Source: Hydractinia symbiolongicarpus (Eukaryota; Cnidaria; Hydrozoa; Anthoathecata; Hydractiniidae). From it: 64,000 nt of DNA. The translations under genes and the position numbers were made by a program. The stretch is from positions 30,383,001 to 30,447,000 of the forward strand of contig NC_079885.1 in the NCBI RefSeq assembly GCF_029227915.1, read 5' to 3'. Within the stretch, counting starts at the first letter, position 1. Each line of letters opens with the position of its first letter. This document shows, piece by piece, positions 10,601 through 23,129 of the stretch. Below the pieces are notes generated by a model that saw nothing but the letters and a program-made list of their open reading frames with translations, did not search any database and was not told the DNA's origin.

Positions 10601-11885
10601 ATTTCCCTTAAATCCCGGACTCCGCCCGTACAGTCAAAAGTATACAAAGAAAGTACCCAGGGAGTAAACTCATTTCCCGAACGATTTTTTAAATTATTTT
10701 TTCACCACTAAAACTCATGAGACTTGTGCTTTTCAAAAATGTTTTCATTTTTGATGAGACGCTTAATGAAAGTGGTTTAATGGCCGGAAAACGAAAACCT
10801 GCGATTTCTCGTAAATCCCGGGCTTGGCCCGTATGGTCAAAAGTATACAAAAAATGTACCCAGGGAGTAAACTCATTTCTCAAACGATTTTTTAAATTAT
10901 TTTTTCACCACTAAAACGCATGAGATTTGTAGTTTTCAAAAATGTTTTTATTTTTGATGAGACGCTGAATAAAAGAAGTTTAATCGCTGGCAAACGAAAA
11001 CCTGTGATTTTCCGTAAATCCCGGACTCGGCCCGTATAGTCAAAAGTATACAAAAAAAGTACCCAGGGAGTAAACTCATTTCTCGAACGATTTTTTAAAA
11101 TATTTTTTGACCACTAAAACGCATGAGACTTGTAGTTTTCAAAATTGTTTTCATTTTTGATGGGACGCTGAATAAAAGAAGTTTAATCGCTGGCAAACGA
11201 AAACCCGCGATTTCCCTTAAATCCCGGACTCGGCCCGTATAGTCAAAAGTATACAAAGAAAGTACCCAGGGAGTAAACTCATATCCCGAACGAGTTTTTA
11301 AATTATTTTTTCACCACTAAAACGCATGAGACTTGTAGTTTTCAAAAATGTTTTCATTTTTGATGGGACGCTAAATAAAAGAAGTTTAATCGCTGGCAAA
11401 CGAAAACCCGCGATTTCCCGTAAATCCCGAACTCGGCCCATATAGTCGAAAGTATACAAAGAAAGTACCCAGGAAGTAAACTCATTTCCCGAACGATTTT
11501 TTAAATTATTTTTTCACCACTAAAGCGCATGAGACTTGTAGTTTTCAAAAATGTTTTCATTTTTGATGGGACGCTGAATAAAAAAAGTTTAATCGCTGGC
11601 AAACGAAAACCCGCGATTTCCCGTAAATGCCGGACTCGGCCCGTTTAGTCAAAAGTATACAAAGAAAGTACCCAGGGAGTAAACTCATTTCCCGAACGAT
11701 TTTTTAAATTATTTTTCCACCACTAAAACGCATGAGACTTGTACTTTTCAAAAATGTATTCATTTTTGATGAGACGCTGAATAAAAGAAGTTTAATCGCC
11801 GGCAAACGAAAACCCGCGATTTCCCGTAAATCGTACTCGGCCCGAATAGTCAAATGTATACAAAAAAGTACCCAGGGAGTAAACT
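7631..11885 (+). repeat. 21-mer (4,255 bp) tandem duplication, copy 2
   Basis: Second copy. The junction lies between about 7607 and 7636, inside AGTACCCAGGGAGTAAACTC. To its left the sequence follows the end of copy 2 (deletion-variant unit). To its right it follows 3376 onward (CACTGAAACGCATGAGACTTGTGG). The right limit near 11885 is where the next unit has CTCGAACG and CTTGGAG instead of CCCGAACG and CTTGTGG. The 35-mer duplication starts inside this copy at 8950. Confidence 0.8.
8068..8472 (+). repeat. Single-monomer tandem doubling in block B1
   Basis: Two adjacent 203-bp units starting at 8068 and 8271 are almost the same: GACCAC, CAAAATTG, GATGGGACG, GAATAAAAAAAG, GTCGAATG, TTTTTCGAAAG. 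The corresponding place in the first 21-mer copy has one such unit. It is a one-monomer gain. Confidence 0.7.
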
Positions 11886-11889
11886 CATT

Positions 11890-13914
11890 TCTCGAACGAT
11901 TTTTTAAATTATTTTTTCACCACTAAAACGCATGAGACTTGGAGTTTTCAAAAATGTTTTCTTTTTTGATGGGACGCTGAATAAAATACGTTTAATCGCT
12001 GGCAAACCAAAACTCGCGATTTCCCTTAAATCCCGGACTCGGCCCGTATAGTCAAAAGTATACAAAGAAAGTACCCAGGGCGTAAACTCATTTCCCGAAC
12101 GATTTTTTAAATTATTTTTTCACCAATAAAACGCATGAGACCTGTAGTTTTCAAAAATGTTTTCATTTTTGATGGGACGCTGAATAAAAGAAGTTTAATC
12201 GCTGGCAAACGAAAACCCGCGATTTCCCTTAAATCCCGGACTCGGCCCGTATAGTCAAAAGTATACAAAGAAAGTACCCAGGGAGTAAACTCATTTCCCA
12301 AACGATTTTTTAAATTATTTTTTCACCACTAAAACGCATGAGACTTGTAGTTTTCAAAAATGTTTTCATTTTTGATGGGACGCTGAATAAAAGAAGTTTA
12401 ATCGCTGGCAAACGAAAACCCACGATTTCCTGTAAATCCTGGACTCGGCCCGTATAGTCAAAAGTATACAAAGAAAGTACCCAGGGAGTAAACTCATTTC
12501 CCGAACGATTTTTTAAATTATTTTTTCACCACTAAAACGCATGAGACTTGTAGTTTTCAAAAATGTTTTCATTTTTGATGAGACGCTTAATGAAAGAGGT
12601 TTAATCGCCTGCAAACGACAACCTGCGATTTCCCGTAAATCCCGGACTCGGCCCGTTTAGTCAAAAGTATACAAAGAAAGTACCCAGGGAGTAAACTCAT
12701 TTCCCGAACGATTTTTTAAATTATTTTTCCACCACTAAAACGCATGAGACTTGTACTTTTCAAAAATGTATTCATTTTTGATGAGACGCTGAATAAAAGA
12801 AGTTTAATCGCCGGCAAACGAAAACCCGCGATTTCCCGTAAATCGTACTCGGCCCGAATAGTCAAATGTATACAAAAAAGTACCCAGGGAGTAAACTCAT
12901 TTCTCGAACGATTTTTTAAATTATTTTTTCACCACTAAAACGCATGAGACTTGGAGTTTTCAAAAATGTTTTCTTTTTTGATGGGACGCTGAATAAAATA
13001 AGTTTAATCGCTGGCAAACCAAAACTCGCGATTTCCCTTAAATCCCGGACTCGGCCCGTATAGTCAAAAGTATACAAAGAAAGTACCCAGGGAGTAAACT
13101 CATTTCCCGAACGATTTTTTAAATTATTTTTTCACCACTAAAACGCATGAGACCTGTAGTTTTCAAAAATGTTTTCATTTTTCATGGGACGCTGAATAAA
13201 AGAAGTTTAATCGCTGGCAAACGAAAACCCGCGATTTCCCTTAAATCCCGGACTCGGCCCGTATAGTCAAAAGTATACAAAGAAAGTACCCAGGGAGTAA
13301 ACTCATTTCCCAAACGATTTTTTAAATTATTTTTTCACCACTAAAACGCATGAGACTTGTAGTTTTCAAAAATGTTTTCATTTTTGATGGGACGCTGAAT
13401 AAAAGAAGTTTAATCGCTGGCAAACGAAAACCCACGATTTCCTGTAAATCCCAGACTCGGCCCGTATAGTCAAAAGTATACAAAGAAAGTACCCAGGGAG
13501 TAAACTCATTTCCCGAACGATTTTTTAAATTATTTTTTCACCACTAAAACGCATGAGACTTGTAGTTTTCAAAAATGTTTTCATTTTTGATGAGACGCTT
13601 AATGAAAGAGGTTTAATCGCCTGCAAACGACAACCCGCGATTTCCCTTAAATCCCGGACTCGGCCCGTATAGTCAAAAGTATACAAAGAAAGTACCCAGG
13701 GAGTAAACTCATTTCCCAAACGATTTTTTAAATTATTTTTTCACCACTAAAACGCATGAGACTTGTAGTTTTCAAAAATGTTTTCATTTTTGATGGGACG
13801 CTGAATAAAAGAAGTTTAATCGCTGGCAAACGAAAACCCACGATTTCCTGTAAATCCCAGACTCGGCCCGTATAGTCAAAAGTATACAAAGAAAGTACCC
13901 AGGGAGTAAACTCA
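11890..13914 (+). repeat. 5-mer (1,012 bp) tandem pair in C1
   Basis: Units at 11890-12902 repeat at 12903-13914 with a 1,012-bp shift. The deletion-variant unit at 11732 recurs at 12744, and TTTTCTTTTTTGATGGGACG near 11958 recurs near 12970. The copies differ at several bases (TACG versus TAAG after GAATAAAA, CACCAATAAA versus CACCACTAAA). The pair is duplicated again 7,090 bp downstream. Confidence 0.7.
12171..12373 (+). repeat. Reference monomer, A class
   Basis: A complete 203-bp unit of the second main class. It differs from the G class by GATGGGACG, CTGAATAAAAGAAG, GCTGGC, CCCTTAAATCCCGG, GGACTCGGCCCG and TAGTCAAAAG. Several of these differences are C-to-T or G-to-A changes at a CpG of the G class (GCCGGC to GCTGGC, GTCGAA to GTCAAA), while the CTTGG/CTCGG site goes the other way. 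The class is abundant in blocks B and C. Junctions where class markers are mixed within one unit mark exchange points (see 51471, 42015, 62611). Confidence 0.85.
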
Positions 13915-16039
13915 TTTCCCGAACGATTTTTTAAATTATTTTTTCACCACTAAAACGCATGAGACTTGTAGTTTTCAAAAATGTTTTCATTTTTGATGAG
14001 ACGCTTAATGAAAGAGGTTTAATCGCCTGCAAACGACAACCTGCGATTTCCCGTAAATCCCGGGCTTGGCCCGTATAGTCGAATGTATGCAAAGAAAGTA
14101 CCCAGGGAGTAACTCATTTCCCGAACGATTTTTTAAATTATTTTTTCACCACTTAAACGCATGAGACTTGTAGGTTTCAAAAATGTTTTCATTTTTGATG
14201 AGACGCCTAATGAAAGAGGTTTAATCGCCGGCAAACGAAAACCCGCGATTTCCCGTAAATTCCGGGCTTGGCCCGTATAGTCCAATGTATACAAAGAAAG
14301 TACCCTGTAAGTAAACTCATTTCCAGAACGATTTTTTAAATTAATTTTTCACCACTAAACGCATAAGACTTGTAGTTTTCAAAAATGTTTTCATTTTTGA
14401 TGAGACGCTGAATAAAAGAAGTTTAATCTCCGGCAAACGAAAACCCGCGATTTCCCGTAAATCCCGGACTCGGTCCGAATAGTCAAATGTATACAAAAAA
14501 AGTACCCAGGGAGTAAACTCATTTCCCAAACGATTTTTTACATTATTTTTTCACCACTAAAACGCATGAGACTTGTAGTTTTCAAAAATGTTTTCATTTT
14601 TGATGGGACGCTGAATAAAAGAAGTTTAATCGCTGGCAAACGAAAACCCGCGATTTCCCGTAAATCTCGGACTCGGCCTGTATAGTCAAAAGTATACAAA
14701 GAAAGTACCCAGCGAGTAAACTCATGTCCCTAACGATTTTTTAAATTATTTTTTCACCACTAAAACGCATGAGACTTGTAGTTTTCAAAAATGTTTTCAT
14801 TTTTGATGGGACGCTGAATAAAAGACGTTTAATCGCTGGCAAACGAAAACCCGCGCTTTCCCGTAAATCCCGGACTCGGCCCGTATAGTCAAAAGTAAAC
14901 AAAGAAAGTACCCAGGGAGTAAACTCATTTCCCAAACGATTTTTTACATTATTTTTTCACCACTAAAACGCATGAGACTTGTAGTTTTCAAAAATGTTTT
15001 CATTTTTGATGGGACGCTGAAGAAAAGAAGTTTAATCGCTGGCAAACGAAAACCCGCGATTTCCCGTAAATCCCGGGCTTGGCCCGTATAGTCGAATGTA
15101 TACAAAGAAAGTACCCAGGGAGTAACACATTTCCCGAACGATTTTTTAAATTATTTTTTCACCACTAAAACGCATGAGACTTGTAGTTTTTAAAAATGTT
15201 TTCATTTTTGATGAGACGCTTAATGAAAGAGGTTTAATCGCCGGCAAACGAAAACCGGCGATTTCGCGTAAATCCCGGGCTTGGCCCGTATAGTCGAATG
15301 TATACAAAGAAAGTATACTGTGAGTTACACATTTCCCGAACGATTTTTTAAATTATTTTTTCACCACTAAAACGCATGAGACTTGTAGGTTTCAAAAATG
15401 TTTTCATTTTTGATGAGACGCTTAATGAAAGAGGTTTAATCGCCGGCAAACGAAAACCCGCGATTCCCCGTAAATCCCGGGCTTGGCCCGTATAGTGGAA
15501 TATATACAAAGAAAGTATACTGTGTGTAAACTCATTTCCAGAACGATTTTTTAAATTATTTTTTCACCACTAAAACGCATAAGACTTGTAGTTTTCAAAA
15601 ATGTTTTCATTTTTGATGGGACGCTGAAGAAAAGAAGTTTAATCGCTGGCAAACGAAAACCCGCGATTTCCCGTAAATCCCGGGCTTGGCCCGTTTAGTC
15701 GAATGTATACAAAGAAAGTACCCAGGGAGTAACACATTTCCCGAACGATTTTTTAAATTATTTTTTCACCACTAAAACGCATGAGACTTGTAGTTTTCAA
15801 AAATGTTTTTATTTTTGATGAGACGCTTAATGAAAGAGGTTTAATCGCCGGCAAACCAAAACCCGCGATTTCCCTTAAATCCCGGACTCGGCCCGTATAG
15901 TCAAAAGTATACAAAGAAAGTACCCAGGGAGTAAACTCATTTCCCGAACGATTTTTTAAATTATTTTTTCACCACTAAAACGCATGAGACCTGTAGTTTT
16001 CAAAAATATTTTCATTTTTGATGGGACGCTGAATAAAAG

Positions 16040-19000
16040 AAGTTTAATCGCTGGCAAACGAAAACCCGCGATTTCCCTTAAATCCCGGACTCGGCCCGTA
16101 TAGTCGAATGTATACAAAGAAAGTACCCAGGGAGTAAACTCATTTTTCGAAAGATTTTTTAAATTATTTTTTCACCACTAAAACGCATGAGACTTGTGGT
16201 TTTCAAAAATGTTTTCATTTTTGATGAGACGCTTAATGAAAGTAGTTTAATGGCCGGAAAACAAAAACCCGCGATTTCTCGTAAATCCCGGGCTTGGCCC
16301 GTATAGTCAAAAGTATACAAAAAATGTACCCAGGGAGTAAACTCATTTCTCAAACGATTTTTTAAAATATTTTTTCACCACTAAAACGCATGAGATTTGT
16401 AGTTTTCAAAAATGTTTTTATTTTTGATGAGACGCTGAATAAAAGAAGTTTAATCGCTGGCAAACGAAAACCCGTGATTTTCCGTAAATCCCGGACTCGG
16501 CCCGTATAGTCAAAAGTATACAAAAAAAGTACCCAGGGAGTAAACTCATTTCTCGAACGATTTTTTAAAATATTTTTTGACCACTAAAACGCATGAGACT
16601 TGTAGTTTTCAAAATTGTTTTCATTTTTGATGGGACGCGAATAAAAGAAGTTTAATCGCTGGCAAACGAAAACCCGCGATTTCCCTTAAATCCCGGACTC
16701 GGCCCGTATAGTCAAAAGTATACAAAGAAAGTACCCAGGGAGTAAACTCATATCCCGAACGAGTTTTTAAATTATTTTTTCACCACTAAAACGCATGAGA
16801 CTTGTAGTTTTCAAAAATGTTTTCATTTTTGATGGGACGCTGAATAAAAGAAGTTTAATCGCTGGCAAATGAAAACCCGCGATTTCCCGTAAATCCCGAA
16901 CTCGGCCCATATAGTCGAAAGTATACAAAGAAAGTACCCAGGGAGTAAACTCATTTCCCGAACGATTTTTTAAATTATTTTTTCACCACTAAAGCGCATG
17001 AGACTTGTAGTTTTCAAAAATGTTTTCATTTTTGATGGGACGCTGAATAAAAGAAGTTTAATCGCTGGCAAACGAAAACCCGCGATTTCCCGTAAATCCC
17101 GGACTCGGCCCGTTTAGTCAAAAGTATACAAAGAAAGTACCCAGGGAGTAAACTCATTTCCCGAAGGATTTTTTAAATTATTTTTCCACTACTAAAACGC
17201 ATGAGACTTGTACTTTTCAAAAATGTATTCATTTTTGATGAGACGCTGAATAAAAGAAGTTTAATCGCCGGCAAACGAAAACCCGCGATTTCCCGTAAAT
17301 CGTACTCGGCCCGAATAGTCAAATGTATACAAAAAAGTACCCAGGGAGTAAACTCATTTCTCGAACGATTTTTTAAATTATTTTTTCACCACTAAAACGC
17401 ATGAGACTTGGAGTTTTCAAAATTGTTTTTATTTTTGATGGGACGCTGAATAAAAGAAGTTTAATCGCTGGCAAACGAAAACCCGCGATTTCCCTTAAAT
17501 CCCGGACTCGGCCCGTATAGTCGAATGTATACAAAGAAAGTACCCAGGGAGTAAACTCATTTTTCGAAAGATTTTTTAAATTATTTTTTCACCACTAAAA
17601 CGCATGAGACTTGTAGTTTTCAAAAATGTTTTCATTTTTGATGGGACGCTGAATAAAGGAAGTTTAATCGCTGGAAAACGAAAACCCGCGATTTCCCTTA
17701 AATCCCGGACTCCGCCCGTATAGTCAAAAGTATACAAAGAAAGTACCCAGGGAGTAAACTCATTTCCCGAACGATTTTTTAAATTATTTTTTCACCACTA
17801 AAACTCATGAGACTTGTGCTTTTCAAAAATGTTTTCATTTTTGATGAGACGCTTAATGAAAGTGGTTTAATGGCCGGAAAACGAAAACCTGCGATTTCTC
17901 GTAAATCCCGGGCTTGGCCCGTATGGTCAAAAGTATACAAAAAATGTACCCAGGGAGTAAACTCATTTCTCAAACGATTTTTTAAATTATTTTTTCACCA
18001 CTAAAACGCATGAGATTTGTAGTTTTCAAAAATGTTTTTATTTTTGATGAGACGCTGAATAAAAGAAGTTTAATCGCTGGCAAACGAAAACCTGTGATTT
18101 TCCGTAAATCCCGGACTCGGCCCGTATAGTCAAAAGTATACAAAAAAAGTACCCAGGGAGTAAACTCATTTCTCGAACGATTTTTTAAAATATTTTTTGA
18201 CCACTAAAACGCATGAGACTTGTAGTTTTCAAAATTGTTTTCATTTTTGATGGGACGCTGAATAAAAGAAGTTTAATCGCTGGCAAACGAAAACCCGCGA
18301 TTTCCCTTAAATCCCGGACTCGGCCCGTATAGTCAAAAGTATACAAAGAAAGTACCCAGGGAGTAAACTCATATCCCGAACGAGTTTTTAAATTATTTTT
18401 TCACCACTAAAACGCATGAGACTTGTAGTTTTCAAAAATGTTTTCATTTTTGATGGGACGCTAAATAAAAGAAGTTTAATCGCTGGCAAACGAAAACCCG
18501 CGATTTCCCGTAAATCCCGAACTCGGCCCATATAGTCGAAAGTATACAAAGAAAGTACCCAGGAAGTAAACTCATTTCCCGAACGATTTTTTAAATTATT
18601 TTTTCACCACTAAAGCGCATGAGACTTGTAGTTTTCAAAAATGTTTTCATTTTTGATGGGACGCTGAATAAAAAAAGTTTAATCGCTGGCAAACGAAAAC
18701 CCGCGATTTCCCGTAAATGCCGGACTCGGCCCGTTTAGTCAAAAGTATACAAAGAAAGTACCCAGGGAGTAAACTCATTTCCCGAACGATTTTTTAAATT
18801 ATTTTTCCACCACTAAAACGCATGAGACTTGTACTTTTCAAAAATGTATTCATTTTTGATGAGACGCTGAATAAAAGAAGTTTAATCGCCGGCAAACGAA
18901 AACCCGCGATTTCCCGTAAATCGTACTCGGCCCGAATAGTCAAATGTATACAAAAAAGTACCCAGGGAGTAAACTCATTTCTCGAACGATTTTTTAAATT

Positions 19001-22000
19001 ATTTTTTCACCACTAAAACGCATGAGACTTGGAGTTTTCAAAAATGTTTTCTTTTTTGATGGGACGCTGAATAAAATACGTTTAATCGCTGGCAAACCAA
19101 AACTCGCGATTTCCCTTAAATCCCGGACTCGGCCCGTATAGTCAAAAGTATACAAAGAAAGTACCCAGGGCGTAAACTCATTTCCCGAACGATTTTTTAA
19201 ATTATTTTTTCACCAATAAAACGCATGAGACCTGTAGTTTTCAAAAATGTTTTCATTTTTGATGGGACGCTGAATAAAAGAAGTTTAATCGCTGGCAAAC
19301 GAAAACCCGCGATTTCCCTTAAATCCCGGACTCGGCCCGTATAGTCAAAAGTATACAAAGAAAGTACCCAGGGAGTAAACTCATTTCCCAAACGATTTTT
19401 TAAATTATTTTTTCACCACTAAAACGCATGAGACTTGTAGTTTTCAAAAATGTTTTCATTTTTGATGGGACGCTGAATAAAAGAAGTTTAATCGCTGGCA
19501 AACGAAAACCCACGATTTCCTGTAAATCCTGGACTCGGCCCGTATAGTCAAAAGTATACAAAGAAAGTACCCAGGGAGTAAACTCATTTCCCGAACGATT
19601 TTTTAAATTATTTTTTCACCACTAAAACGCATGAGACTTGTAGTTTTCAAAAATGTTTTCATTTTTGATGAGACGCTTAATGAAAGAGGTTTAATCGCCT
19701 GCAAACGACAACCTGCGATTTCCCGTAAATCCCGGACTCGGCCCGTTTAGTCAAAAGTATACAAAGAAAGTACCCAGGGAGTAAACTCATTTCCCGAACG
19801 ATTTTTTAAATTATTTTTCCACCACTAAAACGCATGAGACTTGTACTTTTCAAAAATGTATTCATTTTTGATGAGACGCTGAATAAAAGAAGTTTAATCG
19901 CCGGCAAACGAAAACCCGCGATTTCCCGTAAATCGTACTCGGCCCGAATAGTCAAATGTATACAAAAAAGTACCCAGGGAGTAAACTCATTTCTCGAACG
20001 ATTTTTTAAATTATTTTTTCACCACTAAAACGCATGAGACTTGGAGTTTTCAAAAATGTTTTCTTTTTTGATGGGACGCTGAATAAAATAAGTTTAATCG
20101 CTGGCAAACCAAAACTCGCGATTTCCCTTAAATCCCGGACTCGGCCCGTATAGTCAAAAGTATACAAAGAAAGTACCCAGGGAGTAAACTCATTTCCCGA
20201 ACGATTTTTTAAATTATTTTTTCACCACTAAAACGCATGAGACCTGTAGTTTTCAAAAATGTTTTCATTTTTCATGGGACGCTGAATAAAAGAAGTTTAA
20301 TCGCTGGCAAACGAAAACCCGCGATTTCCCTTAAATCCCGGACTCGGCCCGTATAGTCAAAAGTATACAAAGAAAGTACCCAGGGAGTAAACTCATTTCC
20401 CAAACGATTTTTTAAATTATTTTTTCACCACTAAAACGCATGAGACTTGTAGTTTTCAAAAATGTTTTCATTTTTGATGGGACGCTGAATAAAAGAAGTT
20501 TAATCGCTGGCAAACGAAAACCCACGATTTCCTGTAAATCCCAGACTCGGCCCGTATAGTCAAAAGTATACAAAGAAAGTACCCAGGGAGTAAACTCATT
20601 TCCCGAACGATTTTTTAAATTATTTTTTCACCACTAAAACGCATGAGACTTGTAGTTTTCAAAAATGTTTTCATTTTTGATGAGACGCTTAATGAAAGAG
20701 GTTTAATCGCCTGCAAACGACAACCCGCGATTTCCCTTAAATCCCGGACTCGGCCCGTATAGTCAAAAGTATACAAAGAAAGTACCCAGGGAGTAAACTC
20801 ATTTCCCAAACGATTTTTTAAATTATTTTTTCACCACTAAAACGCATGAGACTTGTAGTTTTCAAAAATGTTTTCATTTTTGATGGGACGCTGAATAAAA
20901 GAAGTTTAATCGCTGGCAAACGAAAACCCACGATTTCCTGTAAATCCCAGACTCGGCCCGTATAGTCAAAAGTATACAAAGAAAGTACCCAGGGAGTAAA
21001 CTCATTTCCCGAACGATTTTTTAAATTATTTTTTCACCACTAAAACGCATGAGACTTGTAGTTTTCAAAAATGTTTTCATTTTTGATGAGACGCTTAATG
21101 AAAGAGGTTTAATCGCCTGCAAACGACAACCTGCGATTTCCCGTAAATCCCGGGCTTGGCCCGTATAGTCGAATGTATGCAAAGAAAGTACCCAGGGAGT
21201 AACTCATTTCCCGAACGATTTTTTAAATTATTTTTTCACCACTTAAACGCATGAGACTTGTAGGTTTCAAAAATGTTTTCATTTTTGATGAGACGCCTAA
21301 TGAAAGAGGTTTAATCGCCGGCAAACGAAAACCCGCGATTTCCCGTAAATTCCGGGCTTGGCCCGTATAGTCCAATGTATACAAAGAAAGTACCCTGTAA
21401 GTAAACTCATTTCCAGAACGATTTTTTAAATTAATTTTTCACCACTAAACGCATAAGACTTGTAGTTTTCAAAAATGTTTTCATTTTTGATGAGACGCTG
21501 AATAAAAGAAGTTTAATCTCCGGCAAACGAAAACCCGCGATTTCCCGTAAATCCCGGACTCGGTCCGAATAGTCAAATGTATACAAAAAAAGTACCCAGG
21601 GAGTAAACTCATTTCCCAAACGATTTTTTACATTATTTTTTCACCACTAAAACGCATGAGACTTGTAGTTTTCAAAAATGTTTTCATTTTTGATGGGACG
21701 CTGAATAAAAGAAGTTTAATCGCTGGCAAACGAAAACCCGCGATTTCCCGTAAATCTCGGACTCGGCCTGTATAGTCAAAAGTATACAAAGAAAGTACCC
21801 AGCGAGTAAACTCATGTCCCTAACGATTTTTTAAATTATTTTTTCACCACTAAAACGCATGAGACTTGTAGTTTTCAAAAATGTTTTCATTTTTGATGGG
21901 ACGCTGAATAAAAGACGTTTAATCGCTGGCAAACGAAAACCCGCGCTTTCCCGTAAATCCCGGACTCGGCCCGTATAGTCAAAAGTAAACAAAGAAAGTA

Positions 22001-23129
22001 CCCAGGGAGTAAACTCATTTCCCAAACGATTTTTTACATTATTTTTTCACCACTAAAACGCATGAGACTTGTAGTTTTCAAAAATGTTTTCATTTTTGAT
22101 GGGACGCTGAAGAAAAGAAGTTTAATCGCTGGCAAACGAAAACCCGCGATTTCCCGTAAATCCCGGGCTTGGCCCGTATAGTCGAATGTATACAAAGAAA
22201 GTACCCAGGGAGTAACACATTTCCCGAACGATTTTTTAAATTATTTTTTCACCACTAAAACGCATGAGACTTGTAGTTTTTAAAAATGTTTTCATTTTTG
22301 ATGAGACGCTTAATGAAAGAGGTTTAATCGCCGGCAAACGAAAACCGGCGATTTCGCGTAAATCCCGGGCTTGGCCCGTATAGTCGAATGTATACAAAGA
22401 AAGTATACTGTGAGTTACACATTTCCCGAACGATTTTTTAAATTATTTTTTCACCACTAAAACGCATGAGACTTGTAGGTTTCAAAAATGTTTTCATTTT
22501 TGATGAGACGCTTAATGAAAGAGGTTTAATCGCCGGCAAACGAAAACCCGCGATTCCCCGTAAATCCCGGGCTTGGCCCGTATAGTGGAATATATACAAA
22601 GAAAGTATACTGTGTGTAAACTCATTTCCAGAACGATTTTTTAAATTATTTTTTCACCACTAAAACGCATAAGACTTGTAGTTTTCAAAAATGTTTTCAT
22701 TTTTGATGGGACGCTGAAGAAAAGAAGTTTAATCGCTGGCAAACGAAAACCCGCGATTTCCCGTAAATCCCGGGCTTGGCCCGTTTAGTCGAATGTATAC
22801 AAAGAAAGTACCCAGGGAGTAACACATTTCCCGAACGATTTTTTAAATTATTTTTTCACCACTAAAACGCATGAGACTTGTAGTTTTCAAAAATGTTTTT
22901 ATTTTTGATGAGACGCTTAATGAAAGAGGTTTAATCGCCGGCAAACCAAAACCCGCGATTTCCCTTAAATCCCGGACTCGGCCCGTATAGTCAAAAGTAT
23001 ACAAAGAAAGTACCCAGGGAGTAAACTCATTTCCCGAACGATTTTTTAAATTATTTTTTCACCACTAAAACGCATGAGACCTGTAGTTTTCAAAAATATT
23101 TTCATTTTTGATGGGACGCTGAATAAAAG
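16040..23129 (+). repeat. 35-mer (7,090 bp) tandem duplication, copy 2
   Basis: Second copy, directly adjacent to the first. Identity continues to 23160, where T at 23161 faces A at 16071. The junction must therefore lie in 16040-16070, a 31-bp stretch identical in both parents, within the AAAGAAGTTTAATCGCTGGC to CCCGCG part of the monomer. The copy carries a block B portion (about 16040-18975) followed by a block C portion, which is why B-type monomers reappear inside C1. Confidence 0.93.

Larger units (their letters stand above)
3001..11885 (+). repeat. Block B1
   Basis: The block is defined by units with GGTTTAATGGCCGGAAAACG (near 3082, 3486, 4908, 6527, 7737, 9166, 10780). Others carry TCATTTTTCGAAAG or TCATATCCCGAACGAGTTTTTAAA, or AATATTTTTTGACCAC with CAAAATTG. 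Most of it is one 21-mer tandem duplication (3376-7630 and 7631-11885), with an internal 8-mer duplication. No gene or unique sequence is present. Confidence 0.75.
8950..16039 (+). repeat. 35-mer (7,090 bp) tandem duplication, copy 1
   Basis: From 8950 to 16070 the sequence repeats at a shift of exactly 7,090 bp (35 monomers). Reading the copies against each other I found two mismatches: G at 9173 versus A at 16263, and C at 10631 versus T at 17721. Even private variants are shared, such as AAACTCATGAG near 10713/17803, CACCAATAAA near 12121/19211, GAATGTATGC near 14081/21171 and CCGGCGATTTCGCG near 15255/22345. The left limit is set by A at 8949 versus G at 16039. This is the youngest large event visible here. 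Confidence 0.93.
11886..16039 (+). repeat. Block C1, first part
   Basis: C-community units: CGCCTGCAAACGACAACC (near 12606, 13618, 14024), CCCACGATTTCCTG, CACTTAAACGCATGAG with CGCCTAATG, CTCATGTCCCTAACG, AAAGTAAACAAAG, and GTATACTGTGAG or GAATATATAC. Local higher-order units are a 5-mer (about 11890-12902 and 12903-13914, shift 1,012) and a dimer (about 13318-13640 and 13724-14046, shift 406). No genes. Confidence 0.7.
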
